DNA of 12,456 bases from JBGSMF01 sp964651475 (GCA_964651475.1 CAZYXV010000065.1:1-12456); one strand, 5' to 3'. Shown: positions 1 through 7,902, counted from the first letter of the stretch. Notes: a model not told the origin generated them from the letters alone. Numbers and translations: made by a program.

Positions 1-49
1 CGCTTGCGACGCACCGCCCCACTGTTAGCGTAAGAGCCTTAAGTTGACA

Positions 50-1216
50 CTAATGCTGTGAAATCCAAATCAGGCTGATGACAAACCCGACAGCCATAAT
101 CACAGCACCGCTGAGGTAGGGGTAGGTAACGTTCACGTCAAAGATAAAGCCTGCCCACATCGGCCCGACGACGCGCCCCAGGCTCATGAAGGAGTTGCAC
201 AGCCCCATCGCTGTGCCCTGGCCAAGTGTGGTGCGCTTGGAAGTCAGGGACATGATGACAGTGCGCAGCAGTGTCTTGGAGAGGATGAACACGCCGGTCG
301 CCGCCAGCACGCCGGGATAGGATTTTGCCAGCAGCAGCACGATAAAGGCCACGGAACTGGCTGCCAGCGACACTTTGATGATCGGCGCTTCGCCCCACCA
401 TTGGGTCAGCGGGCCGATAAGGATGGCTTTGCCGAGCGTCGAGGTCAGGCCGACGACCGCCAGGATTGTTCCCACGCGCTCCGGGCCGTAATCCAATACC
501 TGCGCCGCGTACAAGCCAAAGATGGATTCAAAGTTGGTCAGCCCGAAACTGACCAGGAAGAGCATGAACAGAAGCAGCCCCACTGGCCCAAACAGCGCCA
601 GCCACAGCGCCTTGAATTGCACTGTCTTGAGCTTCCCCTCGCGCTGGCGCGCCTCGGCAGGCAGTGACTCTGGCAGCAGCATTGCGCCGAGCACTAACGC
701 CACCAGCGACATTCCCGCCGCGACAAAAAACGGCAGGGAGAGCGAATTCGCGCCCAGCCAGCCGCCTGCCGCCGGGCCGAGGATAAGCCCCAGGCCCATC
801 GCCGCGCCCATCATCCCCATCCCCCACCCGCGCTCCTCGGCGGCGGTGCTATCGCTGATATAAGCCAGAGCGGTTGCAGACACCGCCGACGAGAGCACGC
901 CCGACAGCGCGCGCGACGCGAACAGCATCCACACTTGGGTGGAGAGACCGAACAGCAGCGACGAGAGCGCGTAGCCGAACACACCCAGCAGCAGAATCGG
1001 CTTGCGCCCCGTGCGGTCAGAGATATTGCCCCACACCGGGCCGAACACTAGTTCCAACAGGGCCGAGATGGAGACCAGCAGCCCCAACTCACTGCCGCTG
1101 GCCCCCAGTTTTTCGATGTAGAAGGGGAACATGGGGATGATCAGGCCGTAGCCCAACATCACCACAATCAGGGTGAAGGCAAGAATAGCGATATTCTTGC
1201 GATTGCTGGTGTTCAT
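50..1216 (-). CDS. MFS transporter, DHA1/TetA-like multidrug exporter
   Basis: This 388-aa integral membrane protein of the major facilitator superfamily probably exports a small molecule by proton antiport from the inner membrane. The sequence is a run of hydrophobic segments consistent with 12 helices. Motif A (GNISDRTGRKP, residues 63-73) lies in the loop after helix 2. An antiporter-type motif C (GLGLILGPAAGGWLG, residues 141-155) lies in helix 5, which is the hallmark of drug:H+ antiporters rather than uptake carriers. Length is normal for the DHA1 family. The ATG at 1216 is preceded by GGAGGG about 7 nt upstream. It is the last gene of the putative operon, 63 nt after the 533-aa phosphohistidine protein, and no separate promoter is evident in that gap, which is filled with heptamer repeats. 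Context suggests it exports the compound modified by the upstream enzymes. The substrate cannot be read from sequence, and calling it a tetracycline pump would be overreach. Confidence 0.93.
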   Translation of the reverse strand: MNTSNRKNIAILAFTLIVVMLGYGLIIPMFPFYIEKLGASGSELGLLVSISALLELVFGPVWGNISDRTGRKPILLLGVFGYALSSLLFGLSTQVWMLFASRALSGVLSSAVSATALAYISDSTAAEERGWGMGMMGAAMGLGLILGPAAGGWLGANSLSLPFFVAAGMSLVALVLGAMLLPESLPAEARQREGKLKTVQFKALWLALFGPVGLLLFMLFLVSFGLTNFESIFGLYAAQVLDYGPERVGTILAVVGLTSTLGKAILIGPLTQWWGEAPIIKVSLAASSVAFIVLLLAKSYPGVLAATGVFILSKTLLRTVIMSLTSKRTTLGQGTAMGLCNSFMSLGRVVGPMWAGFIFDVNVTYPYLSGAVIMAVGFVISLIWISQH

Positions 1217-1247
1217 AGTATTCCCTCCGAGCTAGACACGCGATACC

Positions 1248-1295
1248 GGATGCTGGATACTGGATGCTCAGTCCAGCTTCTAGCTTCTAGCTTCC
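1248..1295. repeat. Two different heptamer tandem repeats at a gene junction
   Basis: On the plus strand three 7-mers follow one another at 1248-1268 (GGATGCT, GGATACT, GGATGCT). Six bases later three more of a different motif occupy 1275-1295 (AGCTTCT, AGCTTCT, AGCTTCC). The TAG stop codon of the 533-aa gene (1280-1282) falls inside the second array, so the array supplies that protein's last residues. The repeats fill most of the 63-nt gap before the MFS gene. Short heptameric tandem repeats are known in cyanobacterial and other genomes; their function here is unknown. Confidence 0.85.
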
Positions 1296-2881
1296 ACTCT
1301 CACCGTACCTGCTCCCCCATCCACCTGTACCCGGTCGCCGGTCTTCAGGCGCAGGGTAGCATCGCCGCAACCGACCACAGCCGGGATGCCCAGCTCGCGG
1401 GCGACGATAGCAGCGTGGGATAGTGAGCCGCCAATGTCTGTAATCACTGCTGCAGCACGCGGGAACAGCGGCGTCCAACCCACGTTCGTCGAGCCGGTGA
1501 CCAGGACCTCGCCGGATTGGAGCTGGTCGCCTTCATCAGGGCTGTCAATGCGGCGTACCACCCCCTCCACAACCCCCGCGGAGCCGGGATGTCCCTTGAT
1601 GACGTTGTCTGTACTCGGCGCAGCAGGGGTTACAGAGGCGCGGTCATCGTAAACATCCATCCGGCGGTCTAGGTCAACAGCCCACTCAAGCGGATCGAAG
1701 CGACCGCGAATCCACCTCGGCAGGGGCGGCAAAGCCTTGTATTTCTCGTACACATCTCGCCGGCTGGGAATCCGGTCCACCGATGATGCATCACCAGAGA
1801 GAACAGCGACAACTTCATCCACCGTCAGAAAGAACACACCATTGCCAAGGCCGGTAAGCTCACCGGCGCGCAGGAAAAACGTGCGGATCACATCTACCGT
1901 TCGCGTGATCTCCGAGCGTGTTGCTTCGCGCAGCATATTCGTTGTGATCACCTCACTGATTTTACGCTCTATGGTCTGGATTTTATTTGGAGGCAACTGG
2001 TGCGCGATCTCCTGTCGCACCGCGTCGAACTCGGCATCTCGTTTTTTCAGCATCGCGTTCACATCGAGCGGTGATTTGTCAAATTCCGCCAATTGCCGGT
2101 CGAGCCAGGTCGGGTCCTCGTACGGACGAGGTTCGGATAGCTCGTTCTCATAGGTTCCCCGGTGGCCGTAGCGCTGCATGTACTTTTCGTGGCTTAGCTC
2201 CCCACTCCTCACCTGGGAGAGACCCACCAGTGGTCCCAGGCTGGCCAACTCTCCGGCATTGCTGATCGTGGCCAGCAGTGCGTTGGCTTGATCCTCTCCC
2301 AGGAGCTTGGTCAACTCTGATTTGAGTTTACGAGTCAGCGCAGCGAGTTCTTCGTTCATCTTGTCCAGGAGAAGATAAATCTCTTTCCACAATGGCCTGA
2401 TTTCATCCACCCACAAGGAGATTAATATGTCTCCTTGTGCTGCTTCTATCCGCTGCCCTAACTTCGAACACCGATCCCGCACCGTCGTCAGAAACTCGGG
2501 CGCAGATTTTCGCAGCTTGTTTTTCTTCAGTTCGTTGCCAAACTCCCGCGGCACAAGCCGGAACAATATCGTCCCCCACGAAACGGGAAGCGGGGGAACG
2601 TCCACGCCGACCGGCGGGGCACCAACGGCGTCCTTGATGATGTCCATCGCTCGCTCGTGTTTTCGCGTGAGTTTAAGCTGGAACGAATAGACCAGGCTAT
2701 AGTTGAGGTAAAGACGGCCAGCAATGTTTCCATACGCAGAAATGTCTCCAAAGGACACATTACGGAAAAGCTCCTTCCATACCGACCAGGTGCTCGGTGT
2801 TGCCGTGGTGGGAAACACCTCGCCCACGTTCATGTTCGTCCACAGGTAATCCCCCGTAAAGGTATCGTTCCATTCTGTCAT
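1280..2881 (-). CDS. Stand-alone linker plus phosphohistidine (PEP-utiliser mobile) domain protein, no ATP-grasp
   Basis: This 533-aa cytoplasmic protein is of the PEP-utilising enzyme family but lacks the N-terminal ATP-binding domain. Residues 1 to about 420 match the helical linker or substrate-binding region of rifampin-phosphotransferase-like enzymes: an N-terminal WTNMNVGEVFP segment, then YGHRGTYENELSEPRPYEDP (238-257), a signature of that region. Residues 430-530 are the swivelling His domain, with GHPGSAGVVEG at the start, TDIGGSLSHAAIVARE around the phospho-accepting H489, and a closing DGGAG. The family reaction moves the ATP beta-phosphate through this histidine to a substrate, but this protein cannot bind ATP itself. 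The likely partner is the ATP-grasp domain of the preceding gene, 13 nt upstream. The ATG at 2881 has only a weak AAAGAGAA ribosome-binding site that abuts the upstream stop codon, suggesting translational coupling. It could instead work with an ATP-grasp protein encoded elsewhere, as in split phenylphosphate synthase. Confidence 0.88.
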   Translation of the reverse strand: MTEWNDTFTGDYLWTNMNVGEVFPTTATPSTWSVWKELFRNVSFGDISAYGNIAGRLYLNYSLVYSFQLKLTRKHERAMDIIKDAVGAPPVGVDVPPLPVSWGTILFRLVPREFGNELKKNKLRKSAPEFLTTVRDRCSKLGQRIEAAQGDILISLWVDEIRPLWKEIYLLLDKMNEELAALTRKLKSELTKLLGEDQANALLATISNAGELASLGPLVGLSQVRSGELSHEKYMQRYGHRGTYENELSEPRPYEDPTWLDRQLAEFDKSPLDVNAMLKKRDAEFDAVRQEIAHQLPPNKIQTIERKISEVITTNMLREATRSEITRTVDVIRTFFLRAGELTGLGNGVFFLTVDEVVAVLSGDASSVDRIPSRRDVYEKYKALPPLPRWIRGRFDPLEWAVDLDRRMDVYDDRASVTPAAPSTDNVIKGHPGSAGVVEGVVRRIDSPDEGDQLQSGEVLVTGSTNVGWTPLFPRAAAVITDIGGSLSHAAIVARELGIPAVVGCGDATLRLKTGDRVQVDGGAGTVRVEARS

Positions 2882-2894
2882 ATGGATTCTCTTT

Positions 2895-5800
2895 TTATTC
2901 TTTGAGCAAGGTCACCATCCCAGCCCCACCGTCTACCGTGATCGTCTGCCCGCTCTTGATTCGCCGCGTGGCGACACCCGTGCCCATCACTGCCGGGATG
3001 CCGTACTCGCGGGCGACGATGCTGCCGTGGCTGAGCGGCCCGCCGACGTCGGTGACGACGGCGGAGGCCATGGCGAACAGCGGCGTCCACGCGGGCGTGG
3101 TGGTTCCTGCCACCAGGACGCAGCCTGGTTTCATCCGGTCAAAGTCCTCCGGGCCGTGCAGGACGCAGGCGGGGGCCGTCACCCGGCCCGCGCTCGCGGC
3201 AATGCCTTTGAGTGTGCCGCCGACCTGGCTTTCTTCTGTCGCCGGTGTAAAGTGTTCCATATCAATTCCCATATACTTTTTGCGCGGAGGCAGCATCGGC
3301 GGCGGGACGACGCGCTCGAGCGCTGCATGGCGGGCTTTCCGCTGTTCGACGCTTGTTGTCAGAGCCGCGGGCGGCAAGCCGCGCGCCAGAGCGGTCATCG
3401 CACCTTGCACTTCCTCGGCTTGCAGCCAAAAGATGTCCTCAGCTTTCTCAATACTCCCGGCCTGCGCGAAGCGTCTTCCCAGTTCGCGCAGCAGCGCGCG
3501 CAGCGTGGGATAGCCCAGGCCGATGTCGGCGAGGGCGTTCTCGCGCACCTGCGCCATCGACTGGCCTGCCTTGAGTGCCTTGTCGAAGGCCCAGCGACGC
3601 AATCCTCTCAAGCGTGCGCGTGTGGCCTCGACGGACTGTATGCGCTTTTCCTCGGCACCCCGCTGGCGCTCGTGTGGGTTGACACCTTCGCCACGCAAAT
3701 ACATCTTGATTGTCTCCAGCATGGGCGTAGGATCGTCCAGCGGCAGCAGTCTGGCAAAGTCCAGGTCATAGATGATGTGGCCGTAGGCGTCGAGGTGAGT
3801 TTGCAGGCGAGCATTAAACTCCTCAACCAGTTGAGGAGTCCGGAGTTCCGAACTTGTTCGGAGAATTTCGGCGGTGGGGGTGGTGAGGATGTGTTCGGCC
3901 AGATCGGGATGAGCGCGCGCCCACTCGGCCAGGTCGTAGAGCGATTTTTCGGCCTGGATGGGCGTGCTGTCATAGCCCATCAAAAACACGGGCGCTTCCG
4001 GGTCGCCGACGCGCCGGATCAACTTGTTGTAGACGCTGGTGAACAATATCTCGGCGCCCGCCGATGCGCCCGTCGTCGCTACCAGCAGCGACGAAAAGTG
4101 CAGCATCGCCGCATCGTTAAGCTCCTGGATTCCGGCCCACAGCTCGTCGAGGGGCAATGCTTCCGGCGCTCGATCATGCCAGCGGGCAACCGTTGCCACA
4201 TAGCGCGGGCGGATTTTGTCGCGCCAGAGCGGAAGGGCTTCACGCAGCATGCGCGGCATGGAAAGCATCATCCGGGTGAGAATCCACCACCACTCCCGCA
4301 GCGTATACGTGCCATTGATGTACACATAGCTGTTAATGGTCAGGATATAGTCCGGCAGTATCGGTTCGGAGCGGGTCAATGGCCGCAGCACTTCCTTGAC
4401 GCCGACGCGGGCGATCGTCGAGATGGCTAGCGTCTCAAACAGCGGGCTGACCGGACTGGGCATCAGGTCGGCGACGCTGGAGCGCATATACTGGCCCTTG
4501 GGATTGGGCAGCTTCCACTCGATGGCGGGTGATGCGAGCGTCACCTCGGATTTGTGCAGCACAACCTCGCCGGCGCCGCCGTCAACGGTGATCGTCTGCC
4601 CATTCTGGATGCGCCGGGTGGCCACGCCCGTGCCCATCACCGCCGGGATGCCATACTCGCGGGCGACGATGCTGCCGTGGCTGAGCGGCCCGCCGATGTC
4701 GGTGACGACGCCGGTCGCCATCGCAAAGAGCGGCGTCCAGGCCGGCGTAGTGAGACTTGCCACCAGAATACGACCCGGCTGCATTCGACTGAAATCCTCC
4801 GGGCCGTGGAGGACGCACGCAGGGGCCGTGACCCGACCGGCGCTTGTGCCTGCACCCTTGATCGTGTTGTCCGTGTGGCTGCCCTCACCAACCGCCACCA
4901 TTCCCTCGACATTCACCCCCATCACTTTCTTTGCCGAGGTGGGTAACAGCGGCGGGGGTGTGACGCGCCCGGCCGCGCGCGAGAACGCCCTGCGTTCCCC
5001 AATGCGCGCCATCATCCCAGGCAACGCTGTCTCTTGTTCCAGCATGGCGACCGCCTGCTCCAGTTCCTCCAGCCGCAGCCAGAAAATGTCGTCGGGGTGT
5101 TCGAGGATTCGCGCATTAACCAGACGGCCTCCCAACTCACGCAGCACCCGGCGCAGCACCGGATACCCCAACCCGATATCGGCGAATGCATCCTCGCGCA
5201 CTTTGGCCAGGGACTGCGCCCAGTTCAATGCTTTACGGAAGGCCCAGCCTTTCAATCCCCTGACACGGGAGAGCGCGGCTTCTGTCGCCTGCACGCGCCT
5301 GGCTTCCAGGGCTCCCTGCCGTTCGTGCGGATTGGCGCCTTCACCGCGCAGATACAGTTTGAGCGTCTCCAGCATCGGCGCAGGATCATCGAGCGGCAGC
5401 GGTTTGGCAAAGTCGAGATTGTAGATGATGTGACCATAGGCGTTCAAATGGACTTGCAGGCGCGCGCATAAGTCGGGCCAGTCAGGGAGTAGGGAGTAGG
5501 GAATAGGGAGTAAGGAAGGAGAAATAGACAGGTGAATGGCAAGATCAGAGGCAGGTGTGTTAAGGATGTGGTCGGCCAGACCAGGATGGTCGCGCACCCA
5601 TTCGGCCAGGTCGTAAAGTGATTTCTCCGCGCGGATGGGCGTGCTGTCGTAGCCCATCAGGAAAGCGGTCGCATCAGGGTCGCCGGTGCGTTTGACCAAC
5701 CTGTTGTACACGCGCGTGAAGAGCATCTCGCTCCCCGCGCAGGCCCCCATCCACACCATCTGCGCCGTGAGGTTGAACATCGCAGCCCGCACGATCTCTC

Positions 5801-7163
5801 TCGCGCCATCCAACAAGTCAGTCGCTGAGAGGGTTGCCAGTGGCTGGCCTTCCCAATGCCAGACAGTGTCAACATAAGGCGGACGCCCGTGCTCCCGCCA
5901 GTAGGAGACGCCGGTACGTATCATGCGCGGAAAAGACGGCAGCATTCTGGTCAGCAGCCACCACGTCTGGCGGCCATTGAGCCGGGTGTCTGAATAAACG
6001 TAATCATTGATCGTCAGAAAATGCTCAGGGAGCACGGCCTTGGAGCGTGTGATGTCTGACATGGCGCGGGTGAGTCCAGCGTCGTATGCTTTGAACGCCA
6101 TCGTGGTAAAGAGCGGGCTGACTGGATCGGGCATCAGGTCAATGATGCTGGCGCGCACGTACTTGCTCTTGGGATCGGGCATGGGCCACTCGGTGGGTGG
6201 CTCAACCGTCTGCTCCAGGAGCGCCGTGATGGGCCGCGCCTGCACGATGAAGAAGCGGCCGTCCGCCAGACACCATTCGACATCCATCGGCATCCCATAC
6301 AAACTCTCGATTTGCACGCCGAGTTGTCCCAGTTCGACAACCTGCGCATCCGTCAACGAGGGTGCCTGGCGCAGCGATTCGGACACCATCTGCTCCTCCG
6401 TGCCTTCTGCCGTGCGGACGGTCATCACCTGCTTGTCGGCGACCTCGCGCGCGGCAACCTGGCCGTTGGCCTTGTCCACCGTATACGAATCCGGCGTCAC
6501 CAGCCCGCCGACGACGGCCTCGCCCAGTCCCCACGTCGCGTTGATGACGGCCTGGTCGCGCCGCCCATTGAGCGGATTCGCGGTGAACATGACGCCCGCT
6601 GCATCTGCAAAGACGAGCGTCTGCACGACGACTGCCAGGCTCACGGCGTCGGGGTCAATGCCCTGCCGCGCCCGGTAGCCGATGGCGCGTGCTGTCCACA
6701 GGCTGGCCCAGCAGCGACGGACGGCGTCCAGCACCGCGTCCACGCCCTGGATGTTGAGATAGGTGTCCTGCTGCCCGGCAAAGGAGGCCCCGGGCAGATC
6801 CTCGGCGGTGGCGGAGGAACGGATGGCAACGGGCAAGTGGGGATTGGAAAGAGCAGTATAGGCGGCGCGGATTTCGTCGGCGATGGCGCGAGGGATGGCG
6901 GCCTGGACGAAAAGATCACGAATGTGAGCCGAGGCGGTTTCGAGGGTGGCCGGTTGCGCCGCGTCTGCCGTCTGCAAGGCCGCCAGGATGCGCGGTTGCA
7001 GGTCGTTTTCGGCTACGAACTGCTTGTAGGCAGCGGTTGTTACGTGGAAACCGCCAGGCACGGGCAATCCAGCGTTCGCCAGCTTTGCTAGCGACGCCCC
7101 CTTGCCGCCGACGCTTTCCAACGTGGCATTTAGATCAAAGAGCGAAAGAACAAACAGTGACAT
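2895..7163 (-). CDS. Giant rifampin-phosphotransferase-like enzyme: one ATP-grasp and two linker-phosphohistidine modules
   Basis: This 1422-aa cytoplasmic protein probably transfers the beta-phosphate of ATP to an unknown small molecule, releasing AMP and Pi. Residues 1-320 form a complete PPDK_N ATP-grasp domain: GGKGASLAKL (19-28), IRSSATAEDLPGASFAGQQD (114-133), NATWGLGEAVVGG (208-220), DVEW (294-297) and QARPIT (308-313). Two copies of one module follow. The first has a linker at 325-765 and a His domain at 772-870 (TDIGGPLSHGSIVARE, H829). The second has a linker at 882-1316 and a His domain at 1322-1420 (H1379). Known family members of this type have about 850-900 residues and a single module. 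No PEP/pyruvate TIM barrel is present, so it is not PEP synthase. The ATG at 7163 is chosen because GGGAGGG sits 4 nt upstream; an in-frame start 39 codons earlier (7280) has no such site and would overlap the preceding gene by about 100 nt. Both histidines and the ATP site look intact. Confidence 0.92.
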   Translation of the reverse strand: MSLFVLSLFDLNATLESVGGKGASLAKLANAGLPVPGGFHVTTAAYKQFVAENDLQPRILAALQTADAAQPATLETASAHIRDLFVQAAIPRAIADEIRAAYTALSNPHLPVAIRSSATAEDLPGASFAGQQDTYLNIQGVDAVLDAVRRCWASLWTARAIGYRARQGIDPDAVSLAVVVQTLVFADAAGVMFTANPLNGRRDQAVINATWGLGEAVVGGLVTPDSYTVDKANGQVAAREVADKQVMTVRTAEGTEEQMVSESLRQAPSLTDAQVVELGQLGVQIESLYGMPMDVEWCLADGRFFIVQARPITALLEQTVEPPTEWPMPDPKSKYVRASIIDLMPDPVSPLFTTMAFKAYDAGLTRAMSDITRSKAVLPEHFLTINDYVYSDTRLNGRQTWWLLTRMLPSFPRMIRTGVSYWREHGRPPYVDTVWHWEGQPLATLSATDLLDGAREIVRAAMFNLTAQMVWMGACAGSEMLFTRVYNRLVKRTGDPDATAFLMGYDSTPIRAEKSLYDLAEWVRDHPGLADHILNTPASDLAIHLSISPSLLPIPYSLLPDWPDLCARLQVHLNAYGHIIYNLDFAKPLPLDDPAPMLETLKLYLRGEGANPHERQGALEARRVQATEAALSRVRGLKGWAFRKALNWAQSLAKVREDAFADIGLGYPVLRRVLRELGGRLVNARILEHPDDIFWLRLEELEQAVAMLEQETALPGMMARIGERRAFSRAAGRVTPPPLLPTSAKKVMGVNVEGMVAVGEGSHTDNTIKGAGTSAGRVTAPACVLHGPEDFSRMQPGRILVASLTTPAWTPLFAMATGVVTDIGGPLSHGSIVAREYGIPAVMGTGVATRRIQNGQTITVDGGAGEVVLHKSEVTLASPAIEWKLPNPKGQYMRSSVADLMPSPVSPLFETLAISTIARVGVKEVLRPLTRSEPILPDYILTINSYVYINGTYTLREWWWILTRMMLSMPRMLREALPLWRDKIRPRYVATVARWHDRAPEALPLDELWAGIQELNDAAMLHFSSLLVATTGASAGAEILFTSVYNKLIRRVGDPEAPVFLMGYDSTPIQAEKSLYDLAEWARAHPDLAEHILTTPTAEILRTSSELRTPQLVEEFNARLQTHLDAYGHIIYDLDFARLLPLDDPTPMLETIKMYLRGEGVNPHERQRGAEEKRIQSVEATRARLRGLRRWAFDKALKAGQSMAQVRENALADIGLGYPTLRALLRELGRRFAQAGSIEKAEDIFWLQAEEVQGAMTALARGLPPAALTTSVEQRKARHAALERVVPPPMLPPRKKYMGIDMEHFTPATEESQVGGTLKGIAASAGRVTAPACVLHGPEDFDRMKPGCVLVAGTTTPAWTPLFAMASAVVTDVGGPLSHGSIVAREYGIPAVMGTGVATRRIKSGQTITVDGGAGMVTLLKE
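3818..3862. repeat. Two adjacent perfect palindromes inside the coding sequence
   Basis: A 10-bp inverted repeat with a 2-nt loop (ACTCCTCAAC at 3818-3827, GTTGAGGAGT at 3830-3839) is followed by a 7-bp one with a 2-nt loop (TCCGAAC at 3847-3853, GTTCGGA at 3856-3862). They encode a loop around residues 1101-1115 of the 1422-aa protein, the variable segment before its YGHII motif. The matching segment of the first module carries a heptamer repeat instead. This may be a small inserted element or diverged repeat. Confidence 0.75.
5484..5518. repeat. In-frame heptamer tandem repeat inside the phosphotransferase gene
   Basis: On the plus strand the units are AGGGAGT, AGGGAGT, AGGGAAT, AGGGAGT (5484-5511) and a degenerate AAGGAAG (5512-5518). 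Read on the coding strand they give the low-complexity stretch SPSLLPIPYSLLP at residues 548-560, just upstream of the module 1 YGHII motif. Three 7-nt units equal seven codons, so expansion in multiples of three units keeps the frame. The second module has no such repeat at this spot. Confidence 0.85.
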
Positions 7164-7176
7164 CTTACCCTCCCAT

Positions 7177-7866
7177 TTACCATACTGCCGGCAACAGGCG
7201 ATAACGTACTTGTTGGGCATAGTCTTTGTAGCCAACGAGACCATTCTGGAGTGATTTGTCTTCAAGCCTTGTGCGGACAAAAATCGCGCAAACTGTAAGC
7301 GCCGCCGGGATGAGCGCCCACACAGAGTTGAGTATCAGTGGCGTTGCTAAATCAAACAGGATTGCGCCAAGATAACCAGGATGGCGCACATATTGGTAAG
7401 GCCCGCTGGCGCAAACTGTATGGCCTTTTTCCTGAGCAATACGTAGAACACCATAAAAGAATTTGTTTGACGCCATTGCCCAGAGCGGCAGTATAGATCC
7501 CAAGATTGCCAGCACAATTCCAGCAATTTGGAGTGTAAAGGGAATCTGTGGGTACCACCCAAAGCGGATATTCAGCCCGGCCACAATGCACATGCTGATT
7601 GGCCCAAACAAGGTCATAACACCAGAGAGTATTCTGTCCAAATCTCTTTTGCCCTTGCTTATATCGCGTTCTCCCATCAACTCTGGATTTCTCATCATCA
7701 GAATTAGTGCGATGCTCATCTGACTGGCCGCAACGATAGCAATGAATACCCATCCCATCGCCCAATCAGTGCGGCCTGCCGAGAGGAATAGACTCGCGGC
7801 AAAGAACAAGACGAATATACTGATTTGCAACAAGTATCTTGGAATCGCTCGACTGGCATTAGACAT
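7177..7866 (-). CDS. ICMT/PEMT-family membrane methyltransferase, copy 1
   Basis: This 229-aa multi-pass membrane protein belongs to the isoprenylcysteine carboxyl methyltransferase / phospholipid N-methyltransferase superfamily (Ste14-like), whose members use S-adenosylmethionine to methylate lipidic substrates at the membrane. Hydrophobic segments occur around residues 11-29, 35-58, 80-100, 110-132 and 165-200. The signature half is C-terminal: GPYQYVRHPGYLGAIL (155-170) and EDKSLQ (202-207) followed by GYKDYAQQVRYRLLP (212-226), the SAM-binding hallmark of the family. The ATG at 7866 has a GGGAGA ribosome-binding site. The gene sits 36 nt after its paralogue and ends 13 nt before the phosphotransferase start. 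Bacterial members rarely have known substrates, and prenylcysteine is unlikely in bacteria. A lipid, phenolic or thiol substrate related to the phosphotransferase is an inference. Confidence 0.9.
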   Translation of the reverse strand: MSNASRAIPRYLLQISIFVLFFAASLFLSAGRTDWAMGWVFIAIVAASQMSIALILMMRNPELMGERDISKGKRDLDRILSGVMTLFGPISMCIVAGLNIRFGWYPQIPFTLQIAGIVLAILGSILPLWAMASNKFFYGVLRIAQEKGHTVCASGPYQYVRHPGYLGAILFDLATPLILNSVWALIPAALTVCAIFVRTRLEDKSLQNGLVGYKDYAQQVRYRLLPAVW

Positions 7867-7902
7867 TTTGGTTTCTCCCTATTCAATCTTGCTAACCAGA
7901 AC

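Larger units (their letters stand above)
2904..6191 (-). repeat. Intragenic tandem duplication of a linker plus His-domain module
   Basis: Copy 1 covers 6191-4554 and copy 2 covers 4520-2904, joined by about 11 codons. Both begin with EW-x-x-P-[DN]-PK and both contain YGHII, FLMGYDSTPI, EKSLYDLAEW and GRVTAPACVLHGPEDF. The His domains differ at about 15 of 99 residues by my manual alignment, while the linkers are clearly less alike (very roughly half identical). At DNA level 4621-4710 and 2971-3060 differ at only 5 of 90 positions, including 43 identical bases (4654-4696 against 3004-3046). Confidence 0.9.

Noticed and set aside
50..1216. Specific tetracycline efflux pump (tetA)
   Set aside because: Motifs A and C show a DHA1-type antiporter, but nothing in the sequence fixes the substrate.
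1217..1247. Separate promoter or terminator before the MFS gene
   Set aside because: No -35/-10 pair or hairpin with a T-run was found; only the ribosome-binding site and the heptamer repeats.
3027..4430. Long plus-strand open frame of 467 codons, and another at 4396-5424
   Set aside because: Both are antisense to the clearly homologous phosphotransferase gene. Their translations show no domain and have the biased composition expected of GC-rich shadow frames.
5484..5518. CRISPR-like or satellite array
   Set aside because: Units are only 7 nt, with no spacers, and lie inside an intact reading frame; no cas gene is near.
2895..7163. Annotation as PEP synthase or pyruvate phosphate dikinase
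   Set aside because: The ATP-grasp and His domains match that superfamily, but the C-terminal PEP/pyruvate-binding TIM barrel is absent and the protein ends just after the second His domain.
7164..7280. Longer start for the phosphotransferase, adding 39 codons
   Set aside because: It would overlap the methyltransferase end by about 100 nt, has no visible ribosome-binding site, and the family N-terminus with GGKGASL fits the start at 7163, which has GGGAGGG before it.
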